Shown piece after piece: positions 44,483 to 52,632 of a DNA stretch of 64,000 nucleotides; the first letter of the stretch is position 1, and each line of letters opens with the position of its first letter. Position numbers and translations under genes: made by a program. The DNA lies in assembly GCF_030064675.1 (NCBI RefSeq), contig NZ_CP116413.1:4310001-4374000 (forward strand). The letters run 5' to 3'. The stretch is from Crossiella sp. CA-258035 (lineage in GTDB: Bacteria > Actinomycetota > Actinomycetes > Mycobacteriales > Pseudonocardiaceae). The notes under the pieces were generated by a model that was not told the origin of the DNA, did no database searches, and worked only from the letters and a program-made list of their open reading frames with translations.

Positions 44483-46207
44483 TCAGCCGGTCAGCGCGCG
44501 CGTGCCGCAACGGCGTTCGGTGTCGGCGACGAACTCGGGGAAGGGCAGGCCGAGGTGACGCCGGTCGTAGACGGCCACCAGTTCCCGCAGCTGCGCGTCG
44601 GCCCGCTTGGCCAGCTCGTCCTGCCCGTCCTCGGCCAGCAGCAGCCCGGTGTTGAGGAAGGCCAGCATCAGCTGCGGCAGCTCCGCCACCCACCGGCGCA
44701 GCAGCCCGAGCAGCGGGCGCAGCCCCTCCTCGCCCTGCGCGCGGCGCTGCCTGGTGGCGTCCACGATGCGCTGGGCCAGGAACGGCAGGCGTTCCTTGCG
44801 GTCGCTGACCTCGGCGCTGACCTCGCTCCACACCGTCCACAGCTCCTCAAGGCGCGGGTCGGCCAGCCGGTACTCCCGGCGCGCCTGGCGCAGCACCTCC
44901 CTGGCCACCCCGGAGACGCCGGTCAGCTCCGGCGGCAGCGGGTCGGCCACCTTGTCGTACATCTCGGTGCCGCGCAAGGCGATCGCCCTGCTGAAGAAGG
45001 AGAACGGGTTCTCGCTGACCGCGATGTCGGCGGCGATGATGAACTCCAGGTTCTGCCACAGCTCGTCCACCGTGGTGCCCGGTTCGATCATGATCCAGCC
45101 GGGTTCCAGCTCGATCTTCTCCTGTTTGAACATGCGGGCGGCGTCGAAGTTGTAGTCCACCGTGGTGCCCTTGCGGAAGCGTTTCATCATGCCGGGCGCG
45201 CCGGTTTCCAGGCCCAGCAAGGCCGAGGTCATCCCGGCGCGGCGCAGGGTGCGCAGCGCCTCGCGGTCGATCAGGCCGGTGTCCACCCGGAACTCGCAGT
45301 GGAAGGAGATGCGGATGTCGCGGCGCAGCAGCTCCTCGGCGAAGCCGATGGCGTGGTGGTAGCCCTCGGTGAAGGCGCCGCCGAAGTTGTCGTCGTTGAA
45401 CCACAGGAACCGGGTGCCGAACTCCCGTTGCAGGAACTCGATCTCATCCACCACGTCCTCCGGCGGCCGCACCCGCCAGGCGTTGCCGGAGACCCCGGGA
45501 GCCCTTGGCACGTAACAGAAGGTGCACTTGGCGTGGCAGCCCCGGCTGGTGTAGGTGGAGGCCACCGGGGTGCGGATGCCTGCCGCGCGGTGGCGGCGCA
45601 GCATGTCCCTGGCCGGCCAGGGCTCCTCGGTGAGCACCGGCAGCTTCGGCGGCCCGCTGGCCCGCACCCGGCCGTCGCGCCAGAAGTACACACCGGGCAC
45701 CTGCTGCCAGTCCCGCCCGGCGGCCAGGCTGTCCATCAGTCCCGCCGCGGTCAGCTCGCCCTCGCCGAAGGCCACGCAGTCCGCCTCCGGGATCAGCTCG
45801 GCGATCAGCTGGGCGTTGTAGGTGCAGAAGGCGCCGCCGATGGCCACGAACACCGAGGGGTCGGCCGCGCGCACGCAGCGCAGCAGCCGCACGGCGTCCA
45901 CGATGTGCAGGTCGTACATGATGCTGATGCCCACGAACACCGGGCGTTCCCGGCGGATGAGGTCGGTGATCATCTCATCGCTCGGGTTGCGCCCGTGCAG
46001 GTTCAGCGCGGTCACCGAGTAGCCGCGGTGGCGCAGGTGCCCGGCGATGCAGGCCACGCCCAGGTTCTCCCGGACCTTCTCGTAGAACAGCCGCATGGCC
46101 GGGTCCAGGCGCAGGTACTCCTCGTCGTTGATCAGCACGTTCTGGTTGTTGACACTGGAGAACCCGGTCAGGATCTCCCGTGGTGTCAGCAGGACCGCGT
46201 CCGCCAT
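44483..46207 (-). CDS. Cobalamin-binding radical SAM enzyme 2 (tandem copy B)
   Basis: A 574-residue paralogue of the following gene with the same layout: B12-binding-like domain (1 to about 175, LNLHGRNPSD in place of DxHxxG), radical SAM core with a CHAKCTFC triad near 224-231, and a helical C-terminus. The two copies agree closely through the catalytic core and differ most in the last 150 residues and in the loop after the cysteine triad (VPRAPGVSGNAW versus APRQPGVEGGPW). Divergence in those parts suggests two successive or regioselective steps, or a split in partner recognition. It lies 18 bases downstream of the ketosynthase gene on the same strand. Confidence 0.88.
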   Translation of the reverse strand: MADAVLLTPREILTGFSSVNNQNVLINDEEYLRLDPAMRLFYEKVRENLGVACIAGHLRHRGYSVTALNLHGRNPSDEMITDLIRRERPVFVGISIMYDLHIVDAVRLLRCVRAADPSVFVAIGGAFCTYNAQLIAELIPEADCVAFGEGELTAAGLMDSLAAGRDWQQVPGVYFWRDGRVRASGPPKLPVLTEEPWPARDMLRRHRAAGIRTPVASTYTSRGCHAKCTFCYVPRAPGVSGNAWRVRPPEDVVDEIEFLQREFGTRFLWFNDDNFGGAFTEGYHHAIGFAEELLRRDIRISFHCEFRVDTGLIDREALRTLRRAGMTSALLGLETGAPGMMKRFRKGTTVDYNFDAARMFKQEKIELEPGWIMIEPGTTVDELWQNLEFIIAADIAVSENPFSFFSRAIALRGTEMYDKVADPLPPELTGVSGVAREVLRQARREYRLADPRLEELWTVWSEVSAEVSDRKERLPFLAQRIVDATRQRRAQGEEGLRPLLGLLRRWVAELPQLMLAFLNTGLLLAEDGQDELAKRADAQLRELVAVYDRRHLGLPFPEFVADTERRCGTRALTG

Positions 46208-46225
46208 GCTCGCTCCCTTCCCGGT

Positions 46226-47971
46226 TCAGGCCACGCCATGGCTGTCCTCTGTGGACTCCGGTGGCGCGGTGAGGACCATGGCCGCGCTGCTGCCGCCGTA
46301 GCCGAAGTTGCTGACCAGCACCGAGCGCACCGGCCGCCGTTCGGACCGCTGGAGCACCCGCACCCGCTGCGCGGCCAGCGCGCGGTCCAGGCCAGGGGTG
46401 CCGGGCACGGTGCCCTCGCCGATCGCGCGCACCGCGGCGGCCAGCGCCGGGAACGCCGAGGCGTGCAGCAGGTGCCCGGCGGCGCCCTTGTGCGAGCTGA
46501 GCGGAACCCCTTGCCAGCCGAGCTGTTCCCCGACGGTCTCCAGCGCGAGCAGCTCCGCCGCGTCGCCCTGCCTGGTGCCGGGCGCGTGCCCGTGCACGTA
46601 GTCCACGGTGGCCAGTCCGGCCATGGCGAGCGCGGACCGGACGCACTGGGCGCCGACCTCGCTGTGCAGCCGCCGCCGTCCCGCGCCGCCGACCCGGCAG
46701 GCGATTCCGGCCAGCACCGCGACCGGGGTGTGCCCGCGGGCCGCGGCGTGCTCGGCGGTCTCCAGCACCGCGACCCCCGCGCCCTCGCCGATGGTGAGCC
46801 CGGCGCGGTCCAGGTCGTAGGGCCGGGCGGGCCTGCTGCTGGAGGTGCGCACGGCCTCCATGGCGGCGCAGTCGTAGCGGTTGAGCGAGGACACCCCGGT
46901 GACCACGGCGACGTCGGCGAGCCCGCAGCGCAGCCACTCCCTGGCCATGGCCAGGCTGAAGGTCCCCGAGGCGCAGGCGTGCGCGAGCACCGCCGCGGTC
47001 CCGCTCGGCCCGACCACCCCGTCCCCGCGCCACCCGGGTTCCAGCGCGATCTCCCGCACGTGCTCGGGCGTGCCGGCCCCGGCCAGGTCCGGCACCACGC
47101 CCACGGTGGTCAGCAGCGCCCGCTCGGGCAGCAGGGACAGCCCGGCTCCGGCCAGGGCCTCGCGCAGCGCCAGGTCGAGCAGCACCCGCCGCCGCGGCAC
47201 CCCGGGTGGGGCGGTCACGGTGGTCTGCCCGACCACCTTGCTGCGCAACCGAATCGGGTCGAACCGGGTCAGCGGCACCAGCGCGCGCTCTCCGGTGACC
47301 AGCCCGCGCCAGAACCGCGCCACGCCGTTGCCGTACCCGGTGACCAGCCCGAGTCCGGAGATCACCACGGCGGACCCGGTGGCGCGCGCGGTATCTGCGG
47401 TGACCGGTCCCCGCAGCAGGCGGAGCAGCACGCTGCCGGGTGCGGTGTCCTCGGCGGGCGGCTCGGGCACCGGGCGGCCGCCGGGACTGACCAGGGTGGC
47501 CACCACGAGGTAGGCCCCGTGCCGGGCGTCGTGGGTGATCTCGCAGACCGCCATGGCCCGGTGCCAGCCGGTGGACACCGCGGCCCTGGCCCAGCGCAGT
47601 GCCTGGCAGGTGGCGGTGCGCTGGTTGATCAGCACGTAGGTCGGCCCGTCCCAGGTACTCGTCTCGGCGAACTCCTGGACCAGGTGCGCGGGTTCCGGCG
47701 AGATCGCCTCCAGCGGCCGCAGCTTGCGGCCCTCGTGCTCGGCCTCCTCGCAGCGGTTGACGAAGGCCGCGGTGGCCCGCGCGCCGTAGTCCGGGGCCGC
47801 CAGCACCACCGGCAGCCCGGCCAGCAGCGCCGGGGGGAGGGGATCCAGCAGCGCGCCGAGCACGGCCGAGACCACGCCCGGCACGGTGCCGGCGGTGACC
47901 CCGCCCGGGGTGCCCAGCAGCGCCGGGTTGGTGGAGCCCTGGACGAGGGGGCCGAACCCCGCCGCGCTCAC
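46226..47971 (-). CDS. Ketosynthase with an extra degenerate KS-like N-terminal region
   Basis: A 581-residue protein. Residues about 195-575 form a complete beta-ketoacyl-ACP synthase with cysteine in HACASG (about 333), histidine in HGHAPGT (about 462) and histidine in HKGAAGH (about 500), so condensation is possible. The first 190 residues resemble part of another thiolase-fold half (FVNRCEEAEHEGRKL, and CQALRWARAAVSTGWHRA) without a recognisable nucleophile site. Stand-alone KS proteins usually have about 410 residues. It probably extends the ACP-bound starter with malonate. Its ATG overlaps the ACP stop, so KS and ACP are made together. Confidence 0.83.
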   Translation of the reverse strand: MSAAGFGPLVQGSTNPALLGTPGGVTAGTVPGVVSAVLGALLDPLPPALLAGLPVVLAAPDYGARATAAFVNRCEEAEHEGRKLRPLEAISPEPAHLVQEFAETSTWDGPTYVLINQRTATCQALRWARAAVSTGWHRAMAVCEITHDARHGAYLVVATLVSPGGRPVPEPPAEDTAPGSVLLRLLRGPVTADTARATGSAVVISGLGLVTGYGNGVARFWRGLVTGERALVPLTRFDPIRLRSKVVGQTTVTAPPGVPRRRVLLDLALREALAGAGLSLLPERALLTTVGVVPDLAGAGTPEHVREIALEPGWRGDGVVGPSGTAAVLAHACASGTFSLAMAREWLRCGLADVAVVTGVSSLNRYDCAAMEAVRTSSSRPARPYDLDRAGLTIGEGAGVAVLETAEHAAARGHTPVAVLAGIACRVGGAGRRRLHSEVGAQCVRSALAMAGLATVDYVHGHAPGTRQGDAAELLALETVGEQLGWQGVPLSSHKGAAGHLLHASAFPALAAAVRAIGEGTVPGTPGLDRALAAQRVRVLQRSERRPVRSVLVSNFGYGGSSAAMVLTAPPESTEDSHGVA

Positions 47972-48258
47972 CGGACCGGGGGCGCGGCGGAGGGCTCACC
48001 GGTCTTCTGCGCGAGGATGTACTCGGCCAGGCCGTCGATGTTGAACAGGGTCTCCTCGGTGAGCTCCTCGTCCTCGAAGACCACGTCGAAGCGTTCCTCC
48101 AGCACCAGCAGGTACTCCAGGGCGTCCAGCGAGCTGAACCCGTAGCGCTCCACCAGGCTCACCTCGGCCAGCTCCTGATCGGTCACCGGGGGCAGCGGGG
48201 TGCGCGTCATCTGCGCGGCCAGCTCGTGCAGCTCCCTGATGAGTTCGGCCTGATCCAT
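47968..48258 (-). CDS. Discrete acyl carrier protein
   Basis: A 96-residue acidic four-helix protein. The phosphopantetheine serine is in GFSSLDALE (about 43), where SSL replaces the usual DSL, followed by the typical LVLEERFDVVFEDEEL helix. It carries acyl chains as thioesters; the stand-alone ligase near the left end of the cluster is its likely loader and the coupled ketosynthase its partner. A downstream alanine/proline tail is probably disordered. The gene lies 27 bases downstream of the third cobalamin radical SAM gene. Confidence 0.9.
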   Translation of the reverse strand: MDQAELIRELHELAAQMTRTPLPPVTDQELAEVSLVERYGFSSLDALEYLLVLEERFDVVFEDEELTEETLFNIDGLAEYILAQKTGEPSAAPPVR

Positions 48259-48285
48259 TCGTGTCCTCCTCGATGCGGTGGCTGG

Positions 48286-50178
48286 TCACCCCGTGACCGC
48301 GTGGAACCGTTGCGCCAGCTGCCCTTCGGTCAACCCCCGGTAGGCGTCCATCCGGTAGAAGTGCTGGGGGTCGGCGCCGAAGCCGGTGGGGTAGTAGAAG
48401 TCGGTGGTGCACGGCTCGGGCTCGCCGCGCTCACCCCTGCGCAGCGCGGCCACCAGCGCGGGCACGTCCCAGCCGAAGGACTGCCCGGCCCGCAGGAACC
48501 AGTCCCGGCCGTACCGGCGCACCACCGGCAGGTCCTCGGCCGGGTCGCCCTCGGGCCCGCAGCGGATCGGCTGGCACAGCAGGTCGAACCGGAACACTTC
48601 CTCCACTGTGGACAGTGCATGGGCCGGCAGCAGCGGGCGCACCGCCGCCTGCCACCAAGCGCGCAGCACCTCCTGGGTCAGCAGCGGCCACACTGCCGCG
48701 TCCACCAGGTCACCTCGGGCGCCGGCCGCGGCCTCGCGCAGCCGGGCCACCTCCTGGTCCTGCGCGGTCTGCACCCAGTCGGCGAAGCCCAGCACCACCT
48801 GGGACTGCGGGATGCCGGCCAGCTCGCGCAGCGCGGTCCACACGCCGTGCAGCAGCCTGCCCCTGGCCAGCACCCGGTTCCAGCACAGGAACCGGCCCAT
48901 CCGCTCGTTGTCGGCCATGGTCATGGTGTCGTGGGCCAGCACGTACTCGAAGTCGTCCTGCTCGCCGCGCACGGTCACCAGCCCGTACTGCTCCCGCTTG
49001 TCGTGGTAGCCGGTGTTGGGCAGCACCATCAGCTGGTGCACCGCGACGAACGGGGTGTGCCGCGCGGCCCGGTCGTACCCCGCCAGGAAGGTCTGCACGG
49101 TCTCGCCGGGCGCGCCCCAGATCAGCTCCAGGTAGACGTTCATCTCCCGTTCGGTGAGCCAGCCGACCAGGTCCTCCCACTCGTTGAGCCGCATGTTGCG
49201 CCGCCGCATCCGGGACAGGGTGGCCTCGTCCATGGTCTGCAGCGCCAGGATGAACGAGTTCTGCATCCCGGCCTCGCGCAGCTTGGCCATGATGCGGAAG
49301 AACCCGGCCGACTTGTTCTTGGCCCAGGAGGTCTCCAGGCTCCGCGGGTAGCCGTAGCGGGCGCGCACCGCCAGCAGGTCGTCCAGGAAGTCCTCGTCGG
49401 CGGGCAGCATGCCGAAGTTGGAGTCGCACAGCACGAGCGCGGGCGCGCGGTGCCTGCCCAGCAGCTCCAGCTCGGCCCGCAGCCGTTCCCGGGAGAAGGA
49501 GCGCATCTTCTGCCCGGTCGCGCCGCCCCAGTAGCAGAAGGAGCACTTGTACGGACAGCCGCGGTTGGTCTCCAGCAGCGCGTAGCCGTAGGGGAACTCG
49601 CCGCGGGCGCCGGTCAGCGGGATGGCGCCGGAGAGGATCGGCGAGGGCAGCGAGTCCAGGTCCTCGATGCGCGGCCGCTCCTCGGTGGTGACCAGCGCGC
49701 CGCCGGTTTCCCGGAAGGAGATGCCGCGCACGCCGTGCAGTTCCTGAGGGGTGCCGCCGTCGAGGTAGGCGTGCAGCAGCTCGGGGAACACCGGCTCGCC
49801 CTCGCCGTTGACCACGACGTCGACCTGGGGGAACAGCCGGAACACCCGCTCGGCCTGGTGCGCGACGTGGTTTCCGCCGAAGATGACCCAGCCCCGGGGG
49901 TTGAGCTGTTTGAACGTCTCGGCCAGCGCGCCGAACGCGCGGTGGTTCCAGCCGAGCACCGAAAAGCACAGGATGTCCGGGAAACCGTCCTGGAAAAGTT
50001 CTCTGGCCATCCGGTTCGAGCCCACGTCACCGGCATAGTTGTGAATGGTGACGTCCATTCGCGCGTTAATGCGCGCATCCGCGTCCGCGCAGGCCTTGAG
50101 GTATCCCATTGCCAACGGCATCGAGGCATGTGAATTTGTCCAGACACCTTGCTGGACAAGTGACACCCGGGTCTTCAC
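48286..50178 (-). CDS. Cobalamin-binding radical SAM enzyme 3
   Basis: A 630-residue protein of a different branch from the tandem pair. The B12-binding-like domain (about 1-150, with IFGGNHVAH) is followed by a radical SAM core with CPYKCSFC (208, 212, 215) and a long C-terminal region (about 430-630). The WGGATGQKMR segment after the triad resembles class B methylases and related enzymes that act on antibiotic intermediates. It heads the left-running operon of ACP, KS, two radical SAM genes and the dehydrogenase. The GTG at 50178 is chosen for its GAGGAG ribosome site; an in-frame ATG further upstream lacks one. Confidence 0.87.
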   Translation of the reverse strand: MKTRVSLVQQGVWTNSHASMPLAMGYLKACADADARINARMDVTIHNYAGDVGSNRMARELFQDGFPDILCFSVLGWNHRAFGALAETFKQLNPRGWVIFGGNHVAHQAERVFRLFPQVDVVVNGEGEPVFPELLHAYLDGGTPQELHGVRGISFRETGGALVTTEERPRIEDLDSLPSPILSGAIPLTGARGEFPYGYALLETNRGCPYKCSFCYWGGATGQKMRSFSRERLRAELELLGRHRAPALVLCDSNFGMLPADEDFLDDLLAVRARYGYPRSLETSWAKNKSAGFFRIMAKLREAGMQNSFILALQTMDEATLSRMRRRNMRLNEWEDLVGWLTEREMNVYLELIWGAPGETVQTFLAGYDRAARHTPFVAVHQLMVLPNTGYHDKREQYGLVTVRGEQDDFEYVLAHDTMTMADNERMGRFLCWNRVLARGRLLHGVWTALRELAGIPQSQVVLGFADWVQTAQDQEVARLREAAAGARGDLVDAAVWPLLTQEVLRAWWQAAVRPLLPAHALSTVEEVFRFDLLCQPIRCGPEGDPAEDLPVVRRYGRDWFLRAGQSFGWDVPALVAALRRGERGEPEPCTTDFYYPTGFGADPQHFYRMDAYRGLTEGQLAQRFHAVTG

Positions 50179-50221
50179 GCACGCTCCTCGCCCGCAATTG
50201 GCACGGCTCGGCATTCTCGCC

Positions 50222-50227
50222 AATGTA
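50222..50227 (-). promoter_or_regulatory. -10 candidate for the left-running radical SAM/ACP/KS operon
   Basis: TACATT on the minus strand (50227-50222), about 44 bases upstream of the GTG start, is the best -10 box in the 174-base divergent gap. The -35 is not clear. Confidence 0.3.
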
Positions 50228-50340
50228 GCGCACAACCGGTGGCTCGACTACCGTCGCGAAATGTCGCTGGGTAAATCGGGGCACCTTGGGCCGATCGCAT
50301 TACATTTGCTTTGCGGGTCGTTGGGTCCGGCTGCGGCAGC

Positions 50341-50346
50341 TACGCT
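50341..50346 (+). promoter_or_regulatory. -10 candidate giving a leaderless PIG-L transcript
   Basis: TACGCT ends six bases before the ATG at 50353, and there is no Shine-Dalgarno sequence, so the message probably starts at the initiation codon. Confidence 0.35.
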
Positions 50347-50352
50347 GAGCGA

Positions 50353-51312
50353 ATGACCGAATTACCGGATGCGTGGCGGCCCATCGCGCTGCCCCATACG
50401 GAGGTCACCGCCACCGGAATGTCTTTCCTGGGCCGTCCGGTCGAACCACCCGTAGCCGATCCGGACCTACTGGCCCGCTGCGACGGCAGCCGGGCACTCC
50501 GCGAGTTCTCCTCGGCGGAACAGGACCTGCTGCGGCACGGCCACCGCGCCGGGCTGCTCGTGCTGGCCCCGCCACCCCGGCCCCGCGCGGGCGAGGCTCC
50601 CGTGGTGGTCTCCCCGCACCCGGATGACGCCGTGCTCGCCCTCGGCGGCCTGCTGGCCGCGCGCGGCGGCCGGGTGCTCGACGTGTTCAGCGTGGAGACC
50701 TGGACCAGCCGCCCCTACTACGCGGCCCGCCCCGAGCTGACCACCCGGCTGCTGGTGGCCGAGGAGCTGGTGGCCTGCCGGGTGCTGGCCGCCGAGCCCG
50801 AACTGCTGGGCTTCCTCGACGCCGCCGACCGGCCTGAACGCGCGGCGGGCTTCCTGGCGCCGGACCCGGTGGCCGGGCACACCGGGGAGCCGGAGCTGTT
50901 CGCGGCGCTGACCGCCAGGTTGGCCAAGGAGCTCGCCGGGTGCGCCGAGGTGTACCTGCCGCTGGCGGTCGGCGGGCACGTCGACCACCTGGCCTGCCGA
51001 GAGGCCGTGCTGGCCCTGGCCGCCAGGGGAGCGTTGCGTAACAGTCGCCTCCACTTCTACGAAGACCAGCCGTACTCGCTGTTCACCTCGGCGGGCGAGC
51101 TGAGCGCGGCACTGGCCCCACGGTTGCGCGCGGCCGGGCTGGACCGGCTCCAGTCGCGACTGCTGCCGATGGACGCCATCGCCGGGCAGGCCAAACAGGA
51201 GGCGCTGAAGGCCTACCGCATCCAGGTGCGCGCGGGCATCCGGCGGCGGGTGGCGCGGTACGGCCGGGCACTGGGCGGGCCGGGCGCGGCCGCCGAACGG
51301 GTGTGGAGCTGA
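50353..51312 (+). CDS. PIG-L/LmbE-family zinc deacetylase
   Basis: A 319-residue deacetylase with the family zinc motif SPHPDDAVLALGG (HPDD at about 89-92) and the third ligand in GGHVDH (about 209). Members remove N-acetyl groups from GlcNAc-containing small molecules, as in mycothiol, teicoplanin and pactamycin biosynthesis. An 85-residue N-terminal region precedes the domain. In this cluster it implies an N-acetylated amino-sugar intermediate, although no glycosyltransferase is present. It is divergent from the main left-running operon and is followed by a regulator gene 15 bases on. Confidence 0.87.
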   Translation: MTELPDAWRPIALPHTEVTATGMSFLGRPVEPPVADPDLLARCDGSRALREFSSAEQDLLRHGHRAGLLVLAPPPRPRAGEAPVVVSPHPDDAVLALGGLLAARGGRVLDVFSVETWTSRPYYAARPELTTRLLVAEELVACRVLAAEPELLGFLDAADRPERAAGFLAPDPVAGHTGEPELFAALTARLAKELAGCAEVYLPLAVGGHVDHLACREAVLALAARGALRNSRLHFYEDQPYSLFTSAGELSAALAPRLRAAGLDRLQSRLLPMDAIAGQAKQEALKAYRIQVRAGIRRRVARYGRALGGPGAAAERVWS

Positions 51313-51327
51313 GCAGGAGGGAACCAG

Positions 51328-51942
51328 ATGTACGTGTTGGCCGGAACACTGGCCGCGGCGGACCTCGCCGTGGTCACCGACGCGTGTGCCGAGCTGGGCC
51401 TCGCGGTGCACCACGACGATCACGAGGTGGCCGACGACGTCATGCTGTGCGCCCTGCACCGCACCGGGGGCGAGGCGGTCGAGCCCTCCCCGGCCGAGGT
51501 GCGGCGGCGCGGCGGCTACCCGATCGCGGTGCTGGACTCCGTCTCGGCCACCGGCGTGCTCGGCGCGCTCACCGAGGGCTACGCGTTCGCGCTGGCCACG
51601 CCGTTGCGGCGGCCCCGGGTAGTGGCGGCACTGGGCTACCTCAAGTCGGTGGCCCCGCCGGAGCCCGCGCAGCGGCTGACCCTGGCGCCCGGTCTGCTGC
51701 GCTCCCCGTCCCGGCAGACGCCGGTGACCGCGGCCGAGGCCGGGCTGCTGCGGGCGCTGGCGAACAAGCCCGGGCAGATCGTCTCCCGCACGGAGCTGGC
51801 CGGGGCCGCGGGCGACGAGGACGTGAACGCGGTGGTCTCGGTGCTGCGGCGGAAGCTGGCCGACATCGACTCCGGCGCGAAGATCCTCAAGGTGCCACAC
51901 CTGGGGTTCCGGCTGGTCGGCACGGTCGAGGACACCCGGTAG
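51328..51942 (+). CDS. Atypical OmpR-type response regulator, probable pathway regulator
   Basis: A 204-residue protein with a C-terminal winged helix of the OmpR/PhoB type (about 118-200: VNAVVSVLRRKLADIDSG and VPHLGFRLVG). The N-terminal 110 residues look like a receiver fold, but the strand that should carry the phosphorylated aspartate reads DDVMLCALHR, and the KPF-like position is ATPL, so aspartate and lysine are both lost. No sensor kinase is nearby. Such receivers (JadR1 is the known example) respond to ligands, often pathway products. The likely targets are the cluster promoters. A GGAGGGA site precedes the ATG. Confidence 0.75.
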   Translation: MYVLAGTLAAADLAVVTDACAELGLAVHHDDHEVADDVMLCALHRTGGEAVEPSPAEVRRRGGYPIAVLDSVSATGVLGALTEGYAFALATPLRRPRVVAALGYLKSVAPPEPAQRLTLAPGLLRSPSRQTPVTAAEAGLLRALANKPGQIVSRTELAGAAGDEDVNAVVSVLRRKLADIDSGAKILKVPHLGFRLVGTVEDTR

Positions 51943-51946
51943 CCGG

Positions 51947-52498
51947 ATGCGCGTGCTCGTGATCACCGGCGCCCCCGGCGCCGGCAAGACCCAGGTGGCC
52001 CAGCGGCTGGCCGCCTGCTTCCTGGTGCCGGTGGCGGTGCTGGACTGCGATCCGTTCGTGCACCCGTGGGAGTCCGGCGAACCCCTGCACCGGCTGATGG
52101 CGGCCGAGCTGGCCGCGCGCATCCCCGCCTATGCGGAGTGGGGCGCGCGGGTGATCGTGGTGCACGGGGTGATCCTGGCCGGCGGGCGCACCTATGAGCC
52201 GGTGATGGCCGCGCTGTGGTCGCTGGGCACCACACCCGTGGTGTACGGGCTGCGCGCCGGACCGGAGGTGCTCGCCGACCGGATCCGGCAGGACCAGGCC
52301 GCCCCGCACCTGGTCGACGGGCGGCTCGCGCTGACCCACCTGGACGAGGACGTGCCCGAGGTGCCCGGGGCCCGCCTCATCGACACCGCGCACCGCGACG
52401 CGGAGGCCGTGGTCGCCGAGATCGCCCGCCAGGAGTCAGCCGACCTGGGACCCGGCTGGCTCCTGGGCCAAACACCCCGCGAAAAGCCCCGCCCGTAA
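51947..52498 (+). CDS. P-loop NTPase, small-molecule kinase-like
   Basis: A 183-residue protein with Walker A GAPGAGKT (8-15) and an adenylate-kinase/AAA_33-like fold: a following DCDPFVHP loop, a lid-like VVYGLRAGPEVLADRIRQD segment, and an HLDED region. Relatives phosphorylate nucleotides, sugars or antibiotics, the last as self-resistance (chloramphenicol phosphotransferase-like). It starts four bases after the regulator stop, so it belongs to the PIG-L/regulator/kinase operon. Either a biosynthetic phosphorylation or a resistance function is possible. Confidence 0.75.
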   Translation: MRVLVITGAPGAGKTQVAQRLAACFLVPVAVLDCDPFVHPWESGEPLHRLMAAELAARIPAYAEWGARVIVVHGVILAGGRTYEPVMAALWSLGTTPVVYGLRAGPEVLADRIRQDQAAPHLVDGRLALTHLDEDVPEVPGARLIDTAHRDAEAVVAEIARQESADLGPGWLLGQTPREKPRP

Positions 52499-52507
52499 CC
52501 CGCACGC

Positions 52508-52608
52508 GTGTTGGCCGTTGTCGTACACAGTGTTGGCCGAACTGGTACGTCATTCGGCCAACACCCTGTACGACAACGGCCAACACGCCGTACGACAACG
52601 GCCAACAC
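52508..52608. repeat. Array of GTGTTGGCC-type repeats forming nested hairpins
   Basis: GTGTTGGCCGTTGTCGTAC occurs forward at 52508-52526 and in reverse complement, identical over 19 bases, at 52568-52586 and 52590-52608. Between them a variant unit forms a perfect 12-base stem, GTGTTGGCCGAA (52530-52541) with TTCGGCCAACAC (52553-52564). The array fills the gap between two converging genes and could serve as a bidirectional terminator. It looks like a dispersed palindromic repeat family rather than an IS end. Confidence 0.7.
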
Positions 52609-52632
52609 GCCGGGGGCAGGACGGCCTGGAAC

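Noticed and set aside
42800-48145. A 1781-codon open frame on the plus strand opposite the radical SAM/KS/ACP genes
   Set aside because: It is an antisense shadow produced by very high GC at third codon positions. Its translation is low-complexity (V, G, Q, H, R-rich), repeats where the opposite genes are duplicated, and has no domain.
52508-52608. CRISPR array
   Set aside because: Units occur in both orientations with spacers of 2-4 bases, and there are no cas genes; it is a palindromic repeat array.
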